The notes: generated by a model from the sequence alone, not told the origin. A stretch of DNA of 64,000 bases from Saccharibacter sp. 17.LH.SD (GCF_009834805.1 NZ_WVHO01000011.1:62001-126000); one strand, 5' to 3'. Counted from the stretch's first letter, positions 1 through 9,950 are shown. Translations and numbers: made by a program.

Positions 1-1139
1 CTTGGCCCAACAATCGCCACGGTTTGGCCCGGCATCACATCTAACGTCACATCATGAAGCCCATGCTGCCCATTCCCATAATGATACGATACATCGCTAA
101 AAGTCAGATGTCCGTCCCCATCGGGTAAAGCCACTGCCCCTTCATGCTCATGAATAGATGACGGTTCATCAATAACCGCAAAAACCCGACTCATCCCAGC
201 CAGACCTTCTTGTAACGCGTGATGCAACGATCCAAGAGCGCGCAACGGACGAGAAGCAGCGAAGAGTGCCGCAATAAAAGCTGTAAAATCGCCTAATGTC
301 GCCCCTCCCATAGCAGCGCGCCATCCAGCAAAACCCAAGACAAAAGCAATGGCAGCTCCCCCAATCACTTCCAACATGGGATCTAACCGAGCCCGGTTAC
401 AGGCTATGCGGAGAAACGTATCATGCAGACGGTCTAACTCCCGCCCAATACGCCTATGCTCATGTTTCTCCATCCGATAAATGCGAATTTGCCGTGCTAA
501 GGCGTAGCTTTCATTTAACAATGTCGAGGTATGGCCAACCTGCTCCTGCATCCCACCTGATGCCCGGCGAACACGCTTCCCTAATTTTTGCACTGGAACT
601 GTGGCAAGAGGGTATAAAATGACAGCGATAAGGCTCAGCTCCCAGTCCGTCCAAATCATGGACGCCACCAAACCAATCACCGTCACGACATCACCCAACG
701 CATTAACCGATCGGATGAGAGCCTCACGAATCGTAAGAGCATCACTGGTAAAACGTGCAGCCCACTGTGCAGGGGCTTCGCGTTCAATACGCGCAACGTC
801 CACTTCCAGCGTATGGCAAAACATACGCTCTTGCAGTCCTCTGATAACTTGAAGCACAAGCCCCTGAACAGCAACACTTTGTCCATACTGCGCCAGTGCT
901 TTTAAACTTGTCACAATGACTACAAGAATGGGAACTTGATACAGGATACGCCGGTCATGGGCCGCAAACATGTCGATGGCACGCTTAATTACCAGCGGAT
1001 AGACCGCCGTCAATAACGCCATAGCGATGGTAAGCCCCAGCACGGCTAAGACACGCCCCCAGTGACGGCTCACCTCCTCTTTCCATATTCGGCGTATCAA
1101 AGGAAGGCTGGCGAGGTCCGCGTATTTCTGCTGCTTCAT
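1..1139 (-). CDS. MsbA-like ABC exporter, permease plus start of ATPase domain (partial)
   Basis: The reading frame starts with ATG at 1139 (MKQQKYADL) and stays open to the left edge, so the C-terminal part is outside the window. The visible 379 or so residues hold a six-helix exporter-type membrane domain (for example LAVLGLTIAMALLTAVYPLVI near residue 30) and then the beginning of a nucleotide-binding domain with an A-loop-like region (FSDVSYHYGNG) and VAIVGP, the first residues of a Walker A motif. This layout is that of half-size homodimeric ABC exporters such as the lipid A flippase MsbA or related multidrug exporters in the inner membrane. Substrate cannot be told. It lies about 20 bp downstream of the CCA-adding enzyme gene on the same strand, so co-transcription is likely. 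Confidence 0.85.
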   Translation of the reverse strand, partial: MKQQKYADLASLPLIRRIWKEEVSRHWGRVLAVLGLTIAMALLTAVYPLVIKRAIDMFAAHDRRILYQVPILVVIVTSLKALAQYGQSVAVQGLVLQVIRGLQERMFCHTLEVDVARIEREAPAQWAARFTSDALTIREALIRSVNALGDVVTVIGLVASMIWTDWELSLIAVILYPLATVPVQKLGKRVRRASGGMQEQVGHTSTLLNESYALARQIRIYRMEKHEHRRIGRELDRLHDTFLRIACNRARLDPMLEVIGGAAIAFVLGFAGWRAAMGGATLGDFTAFIAALFAASRPLRALGSLHHALQEGLAGMSRVFAVIDEPSSIHEHEGAVALPDGDGHLTFSDVSYHYGNGQHGLHDVTLDVMPGQTVAIVGP

Positions 1140-1158
1140 GGGGCAGACTGTAGCAGTC

Positions 1159-2370
1159 TCACCCTTCCCGCGAAACCTGCTCCTTAAGCCATGTAAGACA
1201 CATACCGTGGTCTGGGCGACACCCTTCCGCCATCCACCATTGTTGCGCCTTCTTGAGCCACCTCCCCAACTGAGGCCCAGAAGCAAGACCAATCATTAAA
1301 CCATCACGCCCAGAAAGGGGAAAAACGGGTTGCGGCAATGCCTCAAGCCGTTGGCGCCACTGATCCCATTGCGGATCGGGACCTATAACCGAACGCGCTT
1401 GCTGTAACCAGCTCCGTGAAACCAAAAGCGGTAATGACTGCGACGCACGAATTCTTCGTAAATCATCATCAGACGCTGACAGAAATAACTCTGGTTCAGA
1501 GCGCGCAAAAGCCTGCAATGCACTGCGCTCCGCATTCGACAGTTTCAACAGTTCACCAACGGAGCGGTCTCCACCGCTTAATACATATAAACGTGGTAAC
1601 GGTTCTGATGGATGACCCGTTTTAAGCAAATCCTCTAACAGATCTACATGAGGGTGCGGTAAAATTTCCGGCAGAACACCAGCTGACAACATAAGGCGAA
1701 TCGTACGCCCCACATGTGGGCCACTTAAAATTTTCAGCAACTCAGACGCTACGCGTTCAACGGACAACCGCGTTATGAGGTCACGTTTTTCTGCGATGGC
1801 CGCATAAGCGCACGGATCCACCTCTTCATCGCCATAACGTGCTTGAAAACGGAAAAATCGTAACGATCGAAGAGCATCTTCTTCAATACGACTCTCTGCA
1901 TTCCCGACGAACCTTACTTTATGTGCTTCTAAATCGGTCTTCCCACCGAAATAATCATAAAGAACACCCTCGTGATCAATCGACATAGCATTGATCGTAA
2001 AGTCCCGCCGTGCGGCATCTTCTTCCCAGCTATTCGTCCAAACTACGACAGCATGACGCCCGTCTGTTTCTACATCGCGCCGCAACGTCGTTATTTCGTA
2101 AGGTTGATGATTGATAACCGCTGTGACCGTCCCATGAGAAAGGCCTGTTGGAACAACCCTTGCCCCTATCTTTTCCAAACGCTCTTGCACATCGTGCGGA
2201 TGAAGAGGGCTTGCAACATCGACATCACGCACAGCCCTGCCACAAAGAAGGTCGCGCACACATCCTCCAACAAGACGTGCGCTTGGAATGGCATCCCAAA
2301 TTCTTTGTAAACCCTCATATCCTGAAAGACGAGACAACGATTCCTTTAGAAAGGACGGACTTGTTTCCAC
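1159..2370 (-). CDS. cca: CCA tRNA nucleotidyltransferase / poly(A) polymerase family
   Basis: 403 aa. The N-terminus has the class II nucleotidyltransferase signature: GGCVRDLL near residue 35 followed by RDVDVA, the two metal-binding aspartates, then the RRDFTINAM motif near residue 130 and the EDALRSLRFFRFQARYG segment typical of the CCA/poly(A) polymerase head-neck region. Members add or repair the 3' CCA end of tRNAs using CTP and ATP in the cytoplasm. The start is GTG at 2370, preceded at some distance by AGGAGG. It lies 6 bp downstream of the DUF1285 gene, forming a leftward unit with it and the ABC exporter. Whether it is a full CCA-adder or an A-adder cannot be told from sequence alone, but no second candidate is in the window. 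Confidence 0.9.
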   Translation of the reverse strand: METSPSFLKESLSRLSGYEGLQRIWDAIPSARLVGGCVRDLLCGRAVRDVDVASPLHPHDVQERLEKIGARVVPTGLSHGTVTAVINHQPYEITTLRRDVETDGRHAVVVWTNSWEEDAARRDFTINAMSIDHEGVLYDYFGGKTDLEAHKVRFVGNAESRIEEDALRSLRFFRFQARYGDEEVDPCAYAAIAEKRDLITRLSVERVASELLKILSGPHVGRTIRLMLSAGVLPEILPHPHVDLLEDLLKTGHPSEPLPRLYVLSGGDRSVGELLKLSNAERSALQAFARSEPELFLSASDDDLRRIRASQSLPLLVSRSWLQQARSVIGPDPQWDQWRQRLEALPQPVFPLSGRDGLMIGLASGPQLGRWLKKAQQWWMAEGCRPDHGMCLTWLKEQVSREG

Positions 2371-2376
2371 GCCGAA

Positions 2377-3069
2377 TTATTCCTCCTCACACAAAGAGGC
2401 ATCATCATCTTGTGGCAATCGAGAAAGAGGGAAAAAATGCCCTTGGCTCCACACCCCCAAACATGGCCGTCCAGCCACATGCCCTGGCACCGCCAATGCC
2501 GCCAACTCAAAGACAACGGCCCGACTAACACGCGCTAAGATGGGCTTTCCACCACTTCCAGAGCGAATATGAACATAAGGCACAGTCCCATCATCTGAAG
2601 GACGATCCCAGTCACACACAAGCGGATGTTTATCGCCAACGCAGAGCAATTCATCCATATTGGTCCGCAAACATAAATTTTGTTGCCCATTTGATCCGCT
2701 TCTGAAATCAAGCTCTACTGCCAAAAATGGAACATCATCAACGTGAATAATTCCTGATTCTGTCGGCGTCGTTAGCCAATAGCGACCTTGTTCATCTCGA
2801 TCTATTAATGACGCGAAAAGACACAACATTGCCCTTCGCTTAATTTCTTGTCCTCGATAAAGCCATGTCCCATTGCGACATACATGAAAAGGAAGAAGGC
2901 GTTGAGTATACTCACCCCTATGGCGTTCTCCTGCTGAACCCTCCAAAGAAGAAGTTATCCTCCGCATCGCACGATCGCTCAACTCTCCCTCCATCTCCTC
3001 AATGACAAAAATGTCATGCATAGCAAACTGGTGACGAAACCCCTTTGATGAAACCCCCCTCCTCGTCAT
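2377..3069 (-). CDS. DUF1285 domain-containing protein
   Basis: 230 aa from ATG 3069; a TTG nine bases upstream (3078) is an alternative and neither has a clear Shine-Dalgarno site. The core FHVCRNGTWLYRGQEIKRRAMLCLFASLI, then YWLTTPTES, IHVDDVPFLAVEL, LCLRTNMDELL and VPYVHIRSGSGG, matches the DUF1285 family known from proteobacteria. Its biochemical role is unknown; there is no signal peptide or membrane helix, so it is probably cytoplasmic. It is divergent from the MoxR operon and immediately upstream of cca; from memory this gene often travels with the MoxR-DUF58-DUF4159 block in alphaproteobacteria, which suggests but does not prove a link. Confidence 0.82.
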   Translation of the reverse strand: MTRRGVSSKGFRHQFAMHDIFVIEEMEGELSDRAMRRITSSLEGSAGERHRGEYTQRLLPFHVCRNGTWLYRGQEIKRRAMLCLFASLIDRDEQGRYWLTTPTESGIIHVDDVPFLAVELDFRSGSNGQQNLCLRTNMDELLCVGDKHPLVCDWDRPSDDGTVPYVHIRSGSGGKPILARVSRAVVFELAALAVPGHVAGRPCLGVWSQGHFFPLSRLPQDDDASLCEEE

Positions 3070-3160
3070 AGAATACAAAAGTCGGGCGATCTTTTAAAAA
3101 ATCTCCGGCATAAACGCGACTGTCCAGAGACTAATTTCTAACTATAAATCTAGGGTGAGC

Positions 3161-4189
3161 ATGACAGAAGAAAACCATTCCACCACCACGATGACTTCCC
3201 TAGAACAGGGCAAGCAAGACATCGCTGAGGTAGATCTCCTTGCCCCAACTTTCCAGGCAGTACGTAAAGCCATTGGACATATCGTGCTGGGACAGAACCA
3301 TGTCATTGAGCAGGTTCTCATAACCGTGCTGAGTGGTGGGCACGCACTTCTAATGGGAGCTCCAGGACTAGGAAAAACGCTCCTGGTTAATAGCTGTGCC
3401 ACTGTTATGGGACTTGAAAGTTCGCGTATCCAATTTACGCCTGATCTCATGCCGTCCGACATTACTGGGGCTGAAATTTTAGAACAAAACGAACAGGGGC
3501 AACGCCACTTCCGCTTCTTACCGGGCCCTATTTTTGGTCAACTCGTTCTTGCTGACGAAATCAACCGAGCCAGCCCACGGACGCAATCTGCCTTGCTACA
3601 AGCCATGGCAGAAAAACAAGTCACTCAAGGTGGAAAGACCTGGACACTCCCCAAACCATTCCATGTTTTGGCAACGCAAAACCCTATTGAGCAGGAAGGC
3701 ACATATCCCCTCCCAGAAGCTCAGCTTGATCGCTTCATGCTCCGCATTACGCTTGATTTCCCCGACCGGGATTCAGAGAGGCAGATGTTACTTCAAACCA
3801 CTGGAGATCAAACTCAACCGGCTCCTCGTCTCCTTTCGACAAAAGAACTGATCAACGCGCAGTCCCTTGTAAGACGCCTTCCAATAGGGGAAAAACTTGT
3901 TGACGCTATTTTGAACCTTGTGAGAAGTCTACGCCCTCAGGATGGCAGTGCTCCTGCTGACGTCCAACGCGCTATAGACTACGGTCCAGGCCCCCGTGCT
4001 GCTCAAACCTTAATGATTGCCACGCGTGCTCGCGCCCTATTGGATGGCCGTCTCTCCCCAAGCCTTGATGACCTCCAGGCTCTGGCGATACCGGTTTTAG
4101 CCCATCGACTTGGTCTCAATTTCGCAGCTCAAGCGGACGGCATAACAGCTGAAAGCCTCATTAGCGATCGCCTTGCGGCCCTCTCTTAA
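3161..4189 (+). CDS. MoxR-family AAA+ ATPase
   Basis: 342 aa. Walker A GAPGLGKT near residue 67, Walker B VLADEINRA near residue 125, the QFTPDLMPSDITG segment and ATQNPIEQEGTYPLPEAQLDRF (sensor 1 region) are hallmark MoxR features; the C-terminal lid follows. MoxR proteins are AAA+ chaperone-like ATPases that act with VWA-domain partners. The start is set at ATG 3161 because AGGG lies five bases upstream; the in-frame GTG at 3155 would overlap that site. First gene of a four-gene operon with DUF58, DUF4159 and VWA-like products, so it probably remodels or loads substrates for these membrane partners. The actual substrate is unknown. Confidence 0.93.
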   Translation: MTEENHSTTTMTSLEQGKQDIAEVDLLAPTFQAVRKAIGHIVLGQNHVIEQVLITVLSGGHALLMGAPGLGKTLLVNSCATVMGLESSRIQFTPDLMPSDITGAEILEQNEQGQRHFRFLPGPIFGQLVLADEINRASPRTQSALLQAMAEKQVTQGGKTWTLPKPFHVLATQNPIEQEGTYPLPEAQLDRFMLRITLDFPDRDSERQMLLQTTGDQTQPAPRLLSTKELINAQSLVRRLPIGEKLVDAILNLVRSLRPQDGSAPADVQRAIDYGPGPRAAQTLMIATRARALLDGRLSPSLDDLQALAIPVLAHRLGLNFAAQADGITAESLISDRLAALS

Positions 4190-4210
4190 CCCTAAAGATC
4201 AGGCTCTGCT

Positions 4211-5107
4211 GTGCATATCCCATCTTTTTTCCGCCAGTTACTGAATCCATCAAAGAAACAAGCGGCTTCTTCGGAGCATACATCTTCTTTGCCTGATTTG
4301 GTTCTACAGGCCGGAAAATTTGCTTCTCTTTTGGCGCAGGGCCAGCATGGCAGTCAGAGAGCAGGACAAGGAGAAGATTTTTGGCAGTTTCGGCCACACC
4401 TACCGCAAGAGCCTGCTTCATCAATTGATTGGAAACAATCAGCACGGTCACCCAACCCCGATACATTATGGGTGCGAGAGCGAGAGCGCCATACGCCTCA
4501 TACACTCATACTATGGGTGGATCCTTCCGCATCCATGCAATGGCGCTCCTCACCCGATCTCCCAATAAAAAAAGATGAAGCCCTTATGGCGGCACTTACC
4601 TTAGGGAAAGCCGCCCTCAATGGCGGGGAGTATGTCGGTGTTTTAGGAAGCAAACGTTGCTATTACGGGGCTCAAAATCTATCACGCCTTGCCCATGACC
4701 TTACACATCAACAAAACAACATTCCCGATTTACGGACCACATCACCACGGGCTCAGCTCCTGATCATCAGTGACTTCCTGTGGCCTGAACAAGAAATAAA
4801 AAATTTTCTTAATCAATGCCGGCACAGACCAGGAAAAACATTCCTGCTCTGTATCCTAGATCCAGAAGAACGAGATCTTGCTTATTCTGGACATCTTACA
4901 TTTTCTAGTTTGGAAAACGAAACACCCGTCACTCTTCCTGCCGTTGAAAGTCTCCAAACACACTATCAACAAACGATGGACCACCATTTGAGACAATTTA
5001 CAGAGGCTCCTTTACAACACATCATGCCTTTTTCACTTCATATGACGAACCATTCGATTAAGCCCGTTCTCTTCGACCTGCACCAGAAATTGGGAGGAAA
5101 GCGATGA
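4211..5107 (+). CDS. DUF58 domain-containing protein with VWA MIDAS motif
   Basis: 298 aa from a GTG start. The segment GEDFWQFRPHLPQEPASSIDWKQSAR matches the DUF58 signature (GD-x-R-x-IDW-x-xSAR), and LILWVDPSASMQW supplies a DxSxS metal-ion-dependent adhesion site, so the fold is VWA-like. No signal peptide or clear helix is seen; DUF58 proteins usually partner MoxR ATPases in the cytoplasm or at the membrane. It starts 21 bp after moxR and ends in a 4-bp overlap with the next gene, so translational coupling is likely. The product is shorter than many DUF58 proteins, which carry N-terminal membrane helices; here only the soluble part is present. Function beyond being a MoxR partner is unknown. 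Confidence 0.88.
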   Translation: MHIPSFFRQLLNPSKKQAASSEHTSSLPDLVLQAGKFASLLAQGQHGSQRAGQGEDFWQFRPHLPQEPASSIDWKQSARSPNPDTLWVRERERHTPHTLILWVDPSASMQWRSSPDLPIKKDEALMAALTLGKAALNGGEYVGVLGSKRCYYGAQNLSRLAHDLTHQQNNIPDLRTTSPRAQLLIISDFLWPEQEIKNFLNQCRHRPGKTFLLCILDPEERDLAYSGHLTFSSLENETPVTLPAVESLQTHYQQTMDHHLRQFTEAPLQHIMPFSLHMTNHSIKPVLFDLHQKLGGKR

Positions 5108-7863
5108 TTTTTCTGGCTCCTTTTCTCCTTCTTGGCCTTATCACGCTCCCGGCATTGTGGTGGCTTGTTCGCGCCACACCACCCAAGCCACGCAAGCAAG
5201 AATTTTCTTCTCTTCTCTTACTCCGTCGTCTGCAACCAAAGCGCCACGATGCTGCTCACGCCCCTCTTTGGTTACTCTTGCTCCGCCTAACCGCCGTCGC
5301 TCTCATTGTCTTTGCCTTTGCTCAACCCGTTTTCGTATCCCATCGTGATCAAAACACGCCTCAATCATTGGTTATTATTCTTGATGACGGATGGGCGGCT
5401 TTCCCTCACTGGCATGAACGCCAGCAGACAGCCTTGACTTTAGGCGCTCAAACCCTCCGCGCAGGGGGACATGTCACCCTCTTCCTTAGCGCCAGGGAAG
5501 CCGATGGTCGGTTCCCCCCTCCCTTCACGCCCAGCGATACACTATCCCTTGAGCGCTATGTGCATGAACTTCACCCTCATCCTTGGCCCGTTGACCGCCA
5601 AAGTCTTGCTACGCAGCTAACACAATCGGAATATCAGCAGACCATTCCACAAGCGACAGTCGTTATTCTGTCTGACTCTCTGGCTCAGGACCACGACCTC
5701 ACGTTAAAGACGTCTCTCTCAACGGCTCATCATATTGAGGAAATACGCTGGCCCCGCTGTGATCTCATTCTGCTGCGTCACGACACAACATCACGTGCCC
5801 ATCTAACTGTCCTTGCCGAAACGCTTCCCCATTGCCCTTCGCGGTCTCTCCCCCTCAATGGTCTGACCCTTGATGAACACGGGCAATTTAACACCATTGC
5901 CCATTGGACGCTCCTCAGTAATCACGCACAAAATTTAAACTTACCAGAAGTCCTTGTAGACTCTCTTGATGCGCTCTCCATTCCTGGCGCGCCAGTTCCC
6001 GCAGGAATGGATTTATTAAAAAGTGGGCATCATCAACATGTTGTGGGGCTGTTACATCTTAACGGCGATACGGCCCCCCTCGTTGGAAGTGATTTTTATC
6101 TAACACAAGCTCTTAACACTATTAGTACGGTCCATAATGACGGCCTCACATCGCTTCTTTCGCACCCATTGTCCCTTCTCATCGCCCCTGACGGCACATT
6201 GTCATCAGAGGCAGATCTTTCCCAGACGCTAAAATGGGTGCGTCAAGGCGGTGTACTTGTTCGTTTTGCCGGCACTGAAATGGCTAATCATGACGATTCT
6301 GCTCTTTCTCCAACGGCAAAAGCTCTTCTTCCCGTTCCCTTACTCCATGGCACACGCCAATTAGGCGGTGCCATGTCCTGGGGTTCTCCACAGAGCCTTG
6401 CACCATTTCCCGTCGCCTCACCTTTCTCTGGAATCACTATCCCAAAAGACGTCACTATATCACGCCAGGTACTCGCCCAACCCACCAGTGACTTGTCAGA
6501 GCACACTTGGGCCACATTGGCCGATGGCACCCCGCTTGTCACAGCGCGCCATGAAGGACATGGGCTTGTCATACTGTTCCACATAACGCCTACAGCAGAT
6601 TGGTCTAACCTTCCTCTATCCGGCCTTTTCCCACAAATGCTGAATCAGCTTATCATCAATGCCCCAACCCTTGCGCAGGATGTGATCCACTCACCAAGCA
6701 CCACCACAACGTGGCCCGCATGGAAAATACTCTCCCCAGAGGGAACATTAGTTGCCCCCGCATCGTTCGTACAACCACTATCCACTCACACATTACTGCG
6801 CGTTGATGAGCACCATCCCGCTGGATTTTATGGAGATGAATCACATGCACGCCCTTTAAATCTGGCCGACGCCTTACCACCACTCCAAGACGAACTGAAA
6901 CTCGGTCTTGAAGTCTCACCAGATCGCATCACACCAGAACAAGCTCTTTGGCCTTATTTAGGATTATTCGGCCTCTTTATGCTCGCCCTTGATATGGTTC
7001 TGTCTTTAAAAAGGCAGGGCGCTTTAAGCCTCACATTGTTCCGCACTCTCAGCATATTATTTGTCATTCACTGCCTTCCAAATGCTTACGCTGATACAAC
7101 CCACACAGACGTTCCTCAAAGTGCCTTAGATATTCGCCTGGCTTATATTGAAACAGGGGATCCTGACCTCGATTCAGCTGTCCAAGAAGGACTTGAGGGG
7201 TTAACGCGTTTTGTCAATCAACGCAGTACTGCCCATCTTGGGTCACCCCTTGGGGTCATTCCTGGTCGTGATGATCTCGCTTTTTATCCACTTATTTACT
7301 GGCCGATAACGGCCCATTCTAAAACAAACCCCGCTCAAGATGCCGCTTTAAATGATTATATGAAACATGGCGGTATGCTCCTCATTGATGAAATGGGCGC
7401 AGGAAGCTCACTTGATAACAGTGACGGCCAGGCAACCCGCATGGCTTTAAAACGTGTCACGGCTGGGCTTTCTATCCCGCCCCTTGCCATCCTCGGAGAT
7501 CAACATACACTCTCCCACACTTTTTATCTCTTGCGCGACTACCCGGGCCGCATTGCTGGTCAAACCGTTTATGTGGCACGCTCAGACAACGATGATAGTA
7601 CTGAAGATGTCAGTCCCGTCATCATAGGCAATGCCGATTGGGCGCACGCCTGGGCCAAAGACTCTAACGGAAATGCCCCCTTTGCCGTCATCCCTGATGG
7701 AGAAAGTCAGCGCGCCCTTGCTTACCGCTTTGGCTTCAACGCCGTCATTTACGCCCTGACAGGCAACTACAAGAATGACCAGCGCCACTATCCAGAAATG
7801 CTCCATCGCCTCAAAGGCACACAAGATGATAGTCCCTCTTCAGAAAGCGAGGACAGCCCATAA
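5104..7863 (+). CDS. BatA-like membrane protein with C-terminal DUF4159 domain
   Basis: 919 aa. The N-terminus (FLAPFLLLGLITLPALWWLV then PLWLLLLRLTAVALIVFAFA) is the two-helix BatA/aerotolerance N-terminal arrangement. A VWA-like domain follows but its metal site is degenerate (VIILDDGWAAF instead of DxSxS). A glutamine-amidotransferase-like stretch occupies the middle. Near residue 620-660 a helix pair ending HCLPNAYADT resembles an internal signal or anchor, and residues about 675-900 are the DUF4159 domain (LDIRLAYIETGD, FYPLIYWPI, YMKHGGMLLIDEMG). The protein probably spans the inner membrane with DUF4159 in the periplasm. It overlaps both neighbours (4 bp with DUF58, 1 bp with the next gene), showing a tight MoxR operon. 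Role unknown. Confidence 0.88.
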   Translation: MIFLAPFLLLGLITLPALWWLVRATPPKPRKQEFSSLLLLRRLQPKRHDAAHAPLWLLLLRLTAVALIVFAFAQPVFVSHRDQNTPQSLVIILDDGWAAFPHWHERQQTALTLGAQTLRAGGHVTLFLSAREADGRFPPPFTPSDTLSLERYVHELHPHPWPVDRQSLATQLTQSEYQQTIPQATVVILSDSLAQDHDLTLKTSLSTAHHIEEIRWPRCDLILLRHDTTSRAHLTVLAETLPHCPSRSLPLNGLTLDEHGQFNTIAHWTLLSNHAQNLNLPEVLVDSLDALSIPGAPVPAGMDLLKSGHHQHVVGLLHLNGDTAPLVGSDFYLTQALNTISTVHNDGLTSLLSHPLSLLIAPDGTLSSEADLSQTLKWVRQGGVLVRFAGTEMANHDDSALSPTAKALLPVPLLHGTRQLGGAMSWGSPQSLAPFPVASPFSGITIPKDVTISRQVLAQPTSDLSEHTWATLADGTPLVTARHEGHGLVILFHITPTADWSNLPLSGLFPQMLNQLIINAPTLAQDVIHSPSTTTTWPAWKILSPEGTLVAPASFVQPLSTHTLLRVDEHHPAGFYGDESHARPLNLADALPPLQDELKLGLEVSPDRITPEQALWPYLGLFGLFMLALDMVLSLKRQGALSLTLFRTLSILFVIHCLPNAYADTTHTDVPQSALDIRLAYIETGDPDLDSAVQEGLEGLTRFVNQRSTAHLGSPLGVIPGRDDLAFYPLIYWPITAHSKTNPAQDAALNDYMKHGGMLLIDEMGAGSSLDNSDGQATRMALKRVTAGLSIPPLAILGDQHTLSHTFYLLRDYPGRIAGQTVYVARSDNDDSTEDVSPVIIGNADWAHAWAKDSNGNAPFAVIPDGESQRALAYRFGFNAVIYALTGNYKNDQRHYPEMLHRLKGTQDDSPSSESEDSP

Positions 7864-9950
7864 TGACATTGGATTGGACCCCCAGCTTCCCGCTCGTGTG
7901 GCTTGGCATCATAGCTCTTTTGGTCGTCCTCATAGCCCTTTATAGCCTATGGCGCCGCCTCCCCGGTCTCATCTGGCGCTCTTTAGCTGTCTTACTGATC
8001 ATAGGGTGGCTCAGTGGGCCACACCTCTTGCACCCGGTTCTGCATCCGCAACCACAAGACGCCTTAATTGTTGTGGATCAATCTCCTTCTATGGAGATCA
8101 AAAACCGTCATTCACTCGCAGACCACGCAGCCCGGCAACTCAGTGAACAAGCACAACATCTCCCCAACCTTCACCTGCACTATGTTGATGCCTCCGGGGG
8201 GAACGGACGCGGCACCCGCTTATTTGAAACAATTGAACGCGAAGCCCTTAACGTCCCCAATCTCGCAGGCGTCTTTCTATTAACAGATGGGATGAATCAC
8301 GATACGCCGGCCCAGCTGCCCACAAGCTTAAAAGACAGCTCTGGCCGCATTTTACCACTGCACGTCCTTCTCACGGCCAAAGGTGAAGAAATAGATCGCC
8401 GCCTTCGTGTCCTCAGCTCACCCCCCTATGTGCTTCTTGGGCAAGAAGCACATATTCGCCTCCAAGTTGACGACCTCGGCGCATCTCCAGGAAAGCCTGT
8501 CGACATCATGGAACATCTCGATGATGGTCGTTCTGTCGTCTTAGCCCATACCGTAACCAATCATCCCGTTGACCTTACTGTCCCCATCACCCATGCGGGC
8601 ACAACACTCAAAGAAGTTTATGCCACTCCACGCGCCGATGAAGTATCATTGCGCAATAATAGCGTTCTGTTAAAAATTCAGGGCGTTCGTAATCGGTTAC
8701 GCGTTTTACTAGTCTCAGGGGTTCCTAATCAAGGAGCTCGTGTTTGGCGTCAATTATTAAAGGCCGATCCTTCTGTTGATCTCATCCATTTTACCATTCT
8801 ACGATCTCCCGAAACAGAAGATGATACCCCTCTCTCTGACCTTGCCTTAATCCCATTCCCAACGCATGAATTATTTGAACAAAAGATAAATAGTTTTGAC
8901 CTCATCATTCTCGATGGCTTTCGTAATCAGGGCATTTTACCGGAATCCTACTTACGTAACATTAGCCACTATGTCCGCCAGGGAGGAGCACTTCTCGTCA
9001 CTGCGGGACCAGAACTCACACAGACAGGCAGCCTTCAAGACACACCATTGAGTGACATTCTCCCAGCCCATGTCCCTCCTGACAACGGCGTTGTAACACG
9101 TGCATTTCGTCCTCGCCTAACCGCACAGGGGGAAGGACACCCTGTGACAAGTGGCTTACCCCTTAATGGCCCGTGGGGAAAAGAATGGGGACCTTGGTTT
9201 CGTTATTTAAAGCCAGATTCCGTCCAAGGTGAAAGTCTTCTCTCCACACCAGATGGAACACCTCTTCTCGTCTTGTCACATCAGGGTCAGGGACGCGTGG
9301 CCATGCTCCTCTCTGATCAAATTTGGCTCTGGTCACGAGGCGAGCAAGGAGGCGGCCCTCAAAAAGAACTGCTCCGCCGCCTTGCACACTGGCTCATGAA
9401 AGAGCCGGACTTAGAAGAAAATCGTCTCGATGCGCATATTGAGCATAACCAACTCATTGTTGAGCGCCATCTCATAACGCGCTCTCCCCCCTTACAAGCG
9501 GATATTATGTCTCCCTCAGGGCAGCATCACTCTCTTACTCTTGTTCCACAAGCCACCTATGGCCTTCTTCGCGGAGTGCTCCCCCTTCCGACGCCCGACA
9601 CCTATGAAAACCGTATTTGGACCATTCGCCAAAATGCGCTCGTCGCTTTTGCTGCCGCTCCAGAACAAAACCCTCTTGAAGACAGTGACCTTCGTAGTAC
9701 AGCCAAAATTTTGTCTCCACTCGTCACATCATCACACGGGGGACTTTTCTGGATTGGCACCAATACTCTTCCTACCATTCGCCAAGTTGCCGAAAATACA
9801 TCTCTCGCTGGCTCTGACTGGGCCGGCCTGCCCATCCATCAAGAAATGCTCAGCGGTGCCAGCAAAACAACCCCACTCCTTCCCGCATGGAGTGTTCTTC
9901 TAGGCGTTTTATGCTTGCTCGCTCTTGGCTGGTGGCGTGAGGGACGTTAA
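7863..9950 (+). CDS. VWA-like / glutamine amidotransferase-like inner membrane protein
   Basis: 695 aa. Two N-terminal helices (LVWLGIIALLVVLIALYSLW and a second one around residue 40-55) precede a VWA-like domain with a complete metal site: VVDQSPSM (DxSxS), a threonine in GRGTRLFE and FLLTDGMN. Residues about 340-430 (FDLIILDGFRN, YVRQGGALLVTAGPEL) resemble class I amidotransferase-like folds seen in the same families. One C-terminal helix (LLPAWSVLLGVLCLLALGWW) anchors the end. Last gene of the MoxR block, overlapping the stop of the DUF4159 gene. It probably forms a membrane complex with the DUF4159 and DUF58 proteins that MoxR acts on; no substrate can be named. Confidence 0.82.
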   Translation: MTLDWTPSFPLVWLGIIALLVVLIALYSLWRRLPGLIWRSLAVLLIIGWLSGPHLLHPVLHPQPQDALIVVDQSPSMEIKNRHSLADHAARQLSEQAQHLPNLHLHYVDASGGNGRGTRLFETIEREALNVPNLAGVFLLTDGMNHDTPAQLPTSLKDSSGRILPLHVLLTAKGEEIDRRLRVLSSPPYVLLGQEAHIRLQVDDLGASPGKPVDIMEHLDDGRSVVLAHTVTNHPVDLTVPITHAGTTLKEVYATPRADEVSLRNNSVLLKIQGVRNRLRVLLVSGVPNQGARVWRQLLKADPSVDLIHFTILRSPETEDDTPLSDLALIPFPTHELFEQKINSFDLIILDGFRNQGILPESYLRNISHYVRQGGALLVTAGPELTQTGSLQDTPLSDILPAHVPPDNGVVTRAFRPRLTAQGEGHPVTSGLPLNGPWGKEWGPWFRYLKPDSVQGESLLSTPDGTPLLVLSHQGQGRVAMLLSDQIWLWSRGEQGGGPQKELLRRLAHWLMKEPDLEENRLDAHIEHNQLIVERHLITRSPPLQADIMSPSGQHHSLTLVPQATYGLLRGVLPLPTPDTYENRIWTIRQNALVAFAAAPEQNPLEDSDLRSTAKILSPLVTSSHGGLFWIGTNTLPTIRQVAENTSLAGSDWAGLPIHQEMLSGASKTTPLLPAWSVLLGVLCLLALGWWREGR

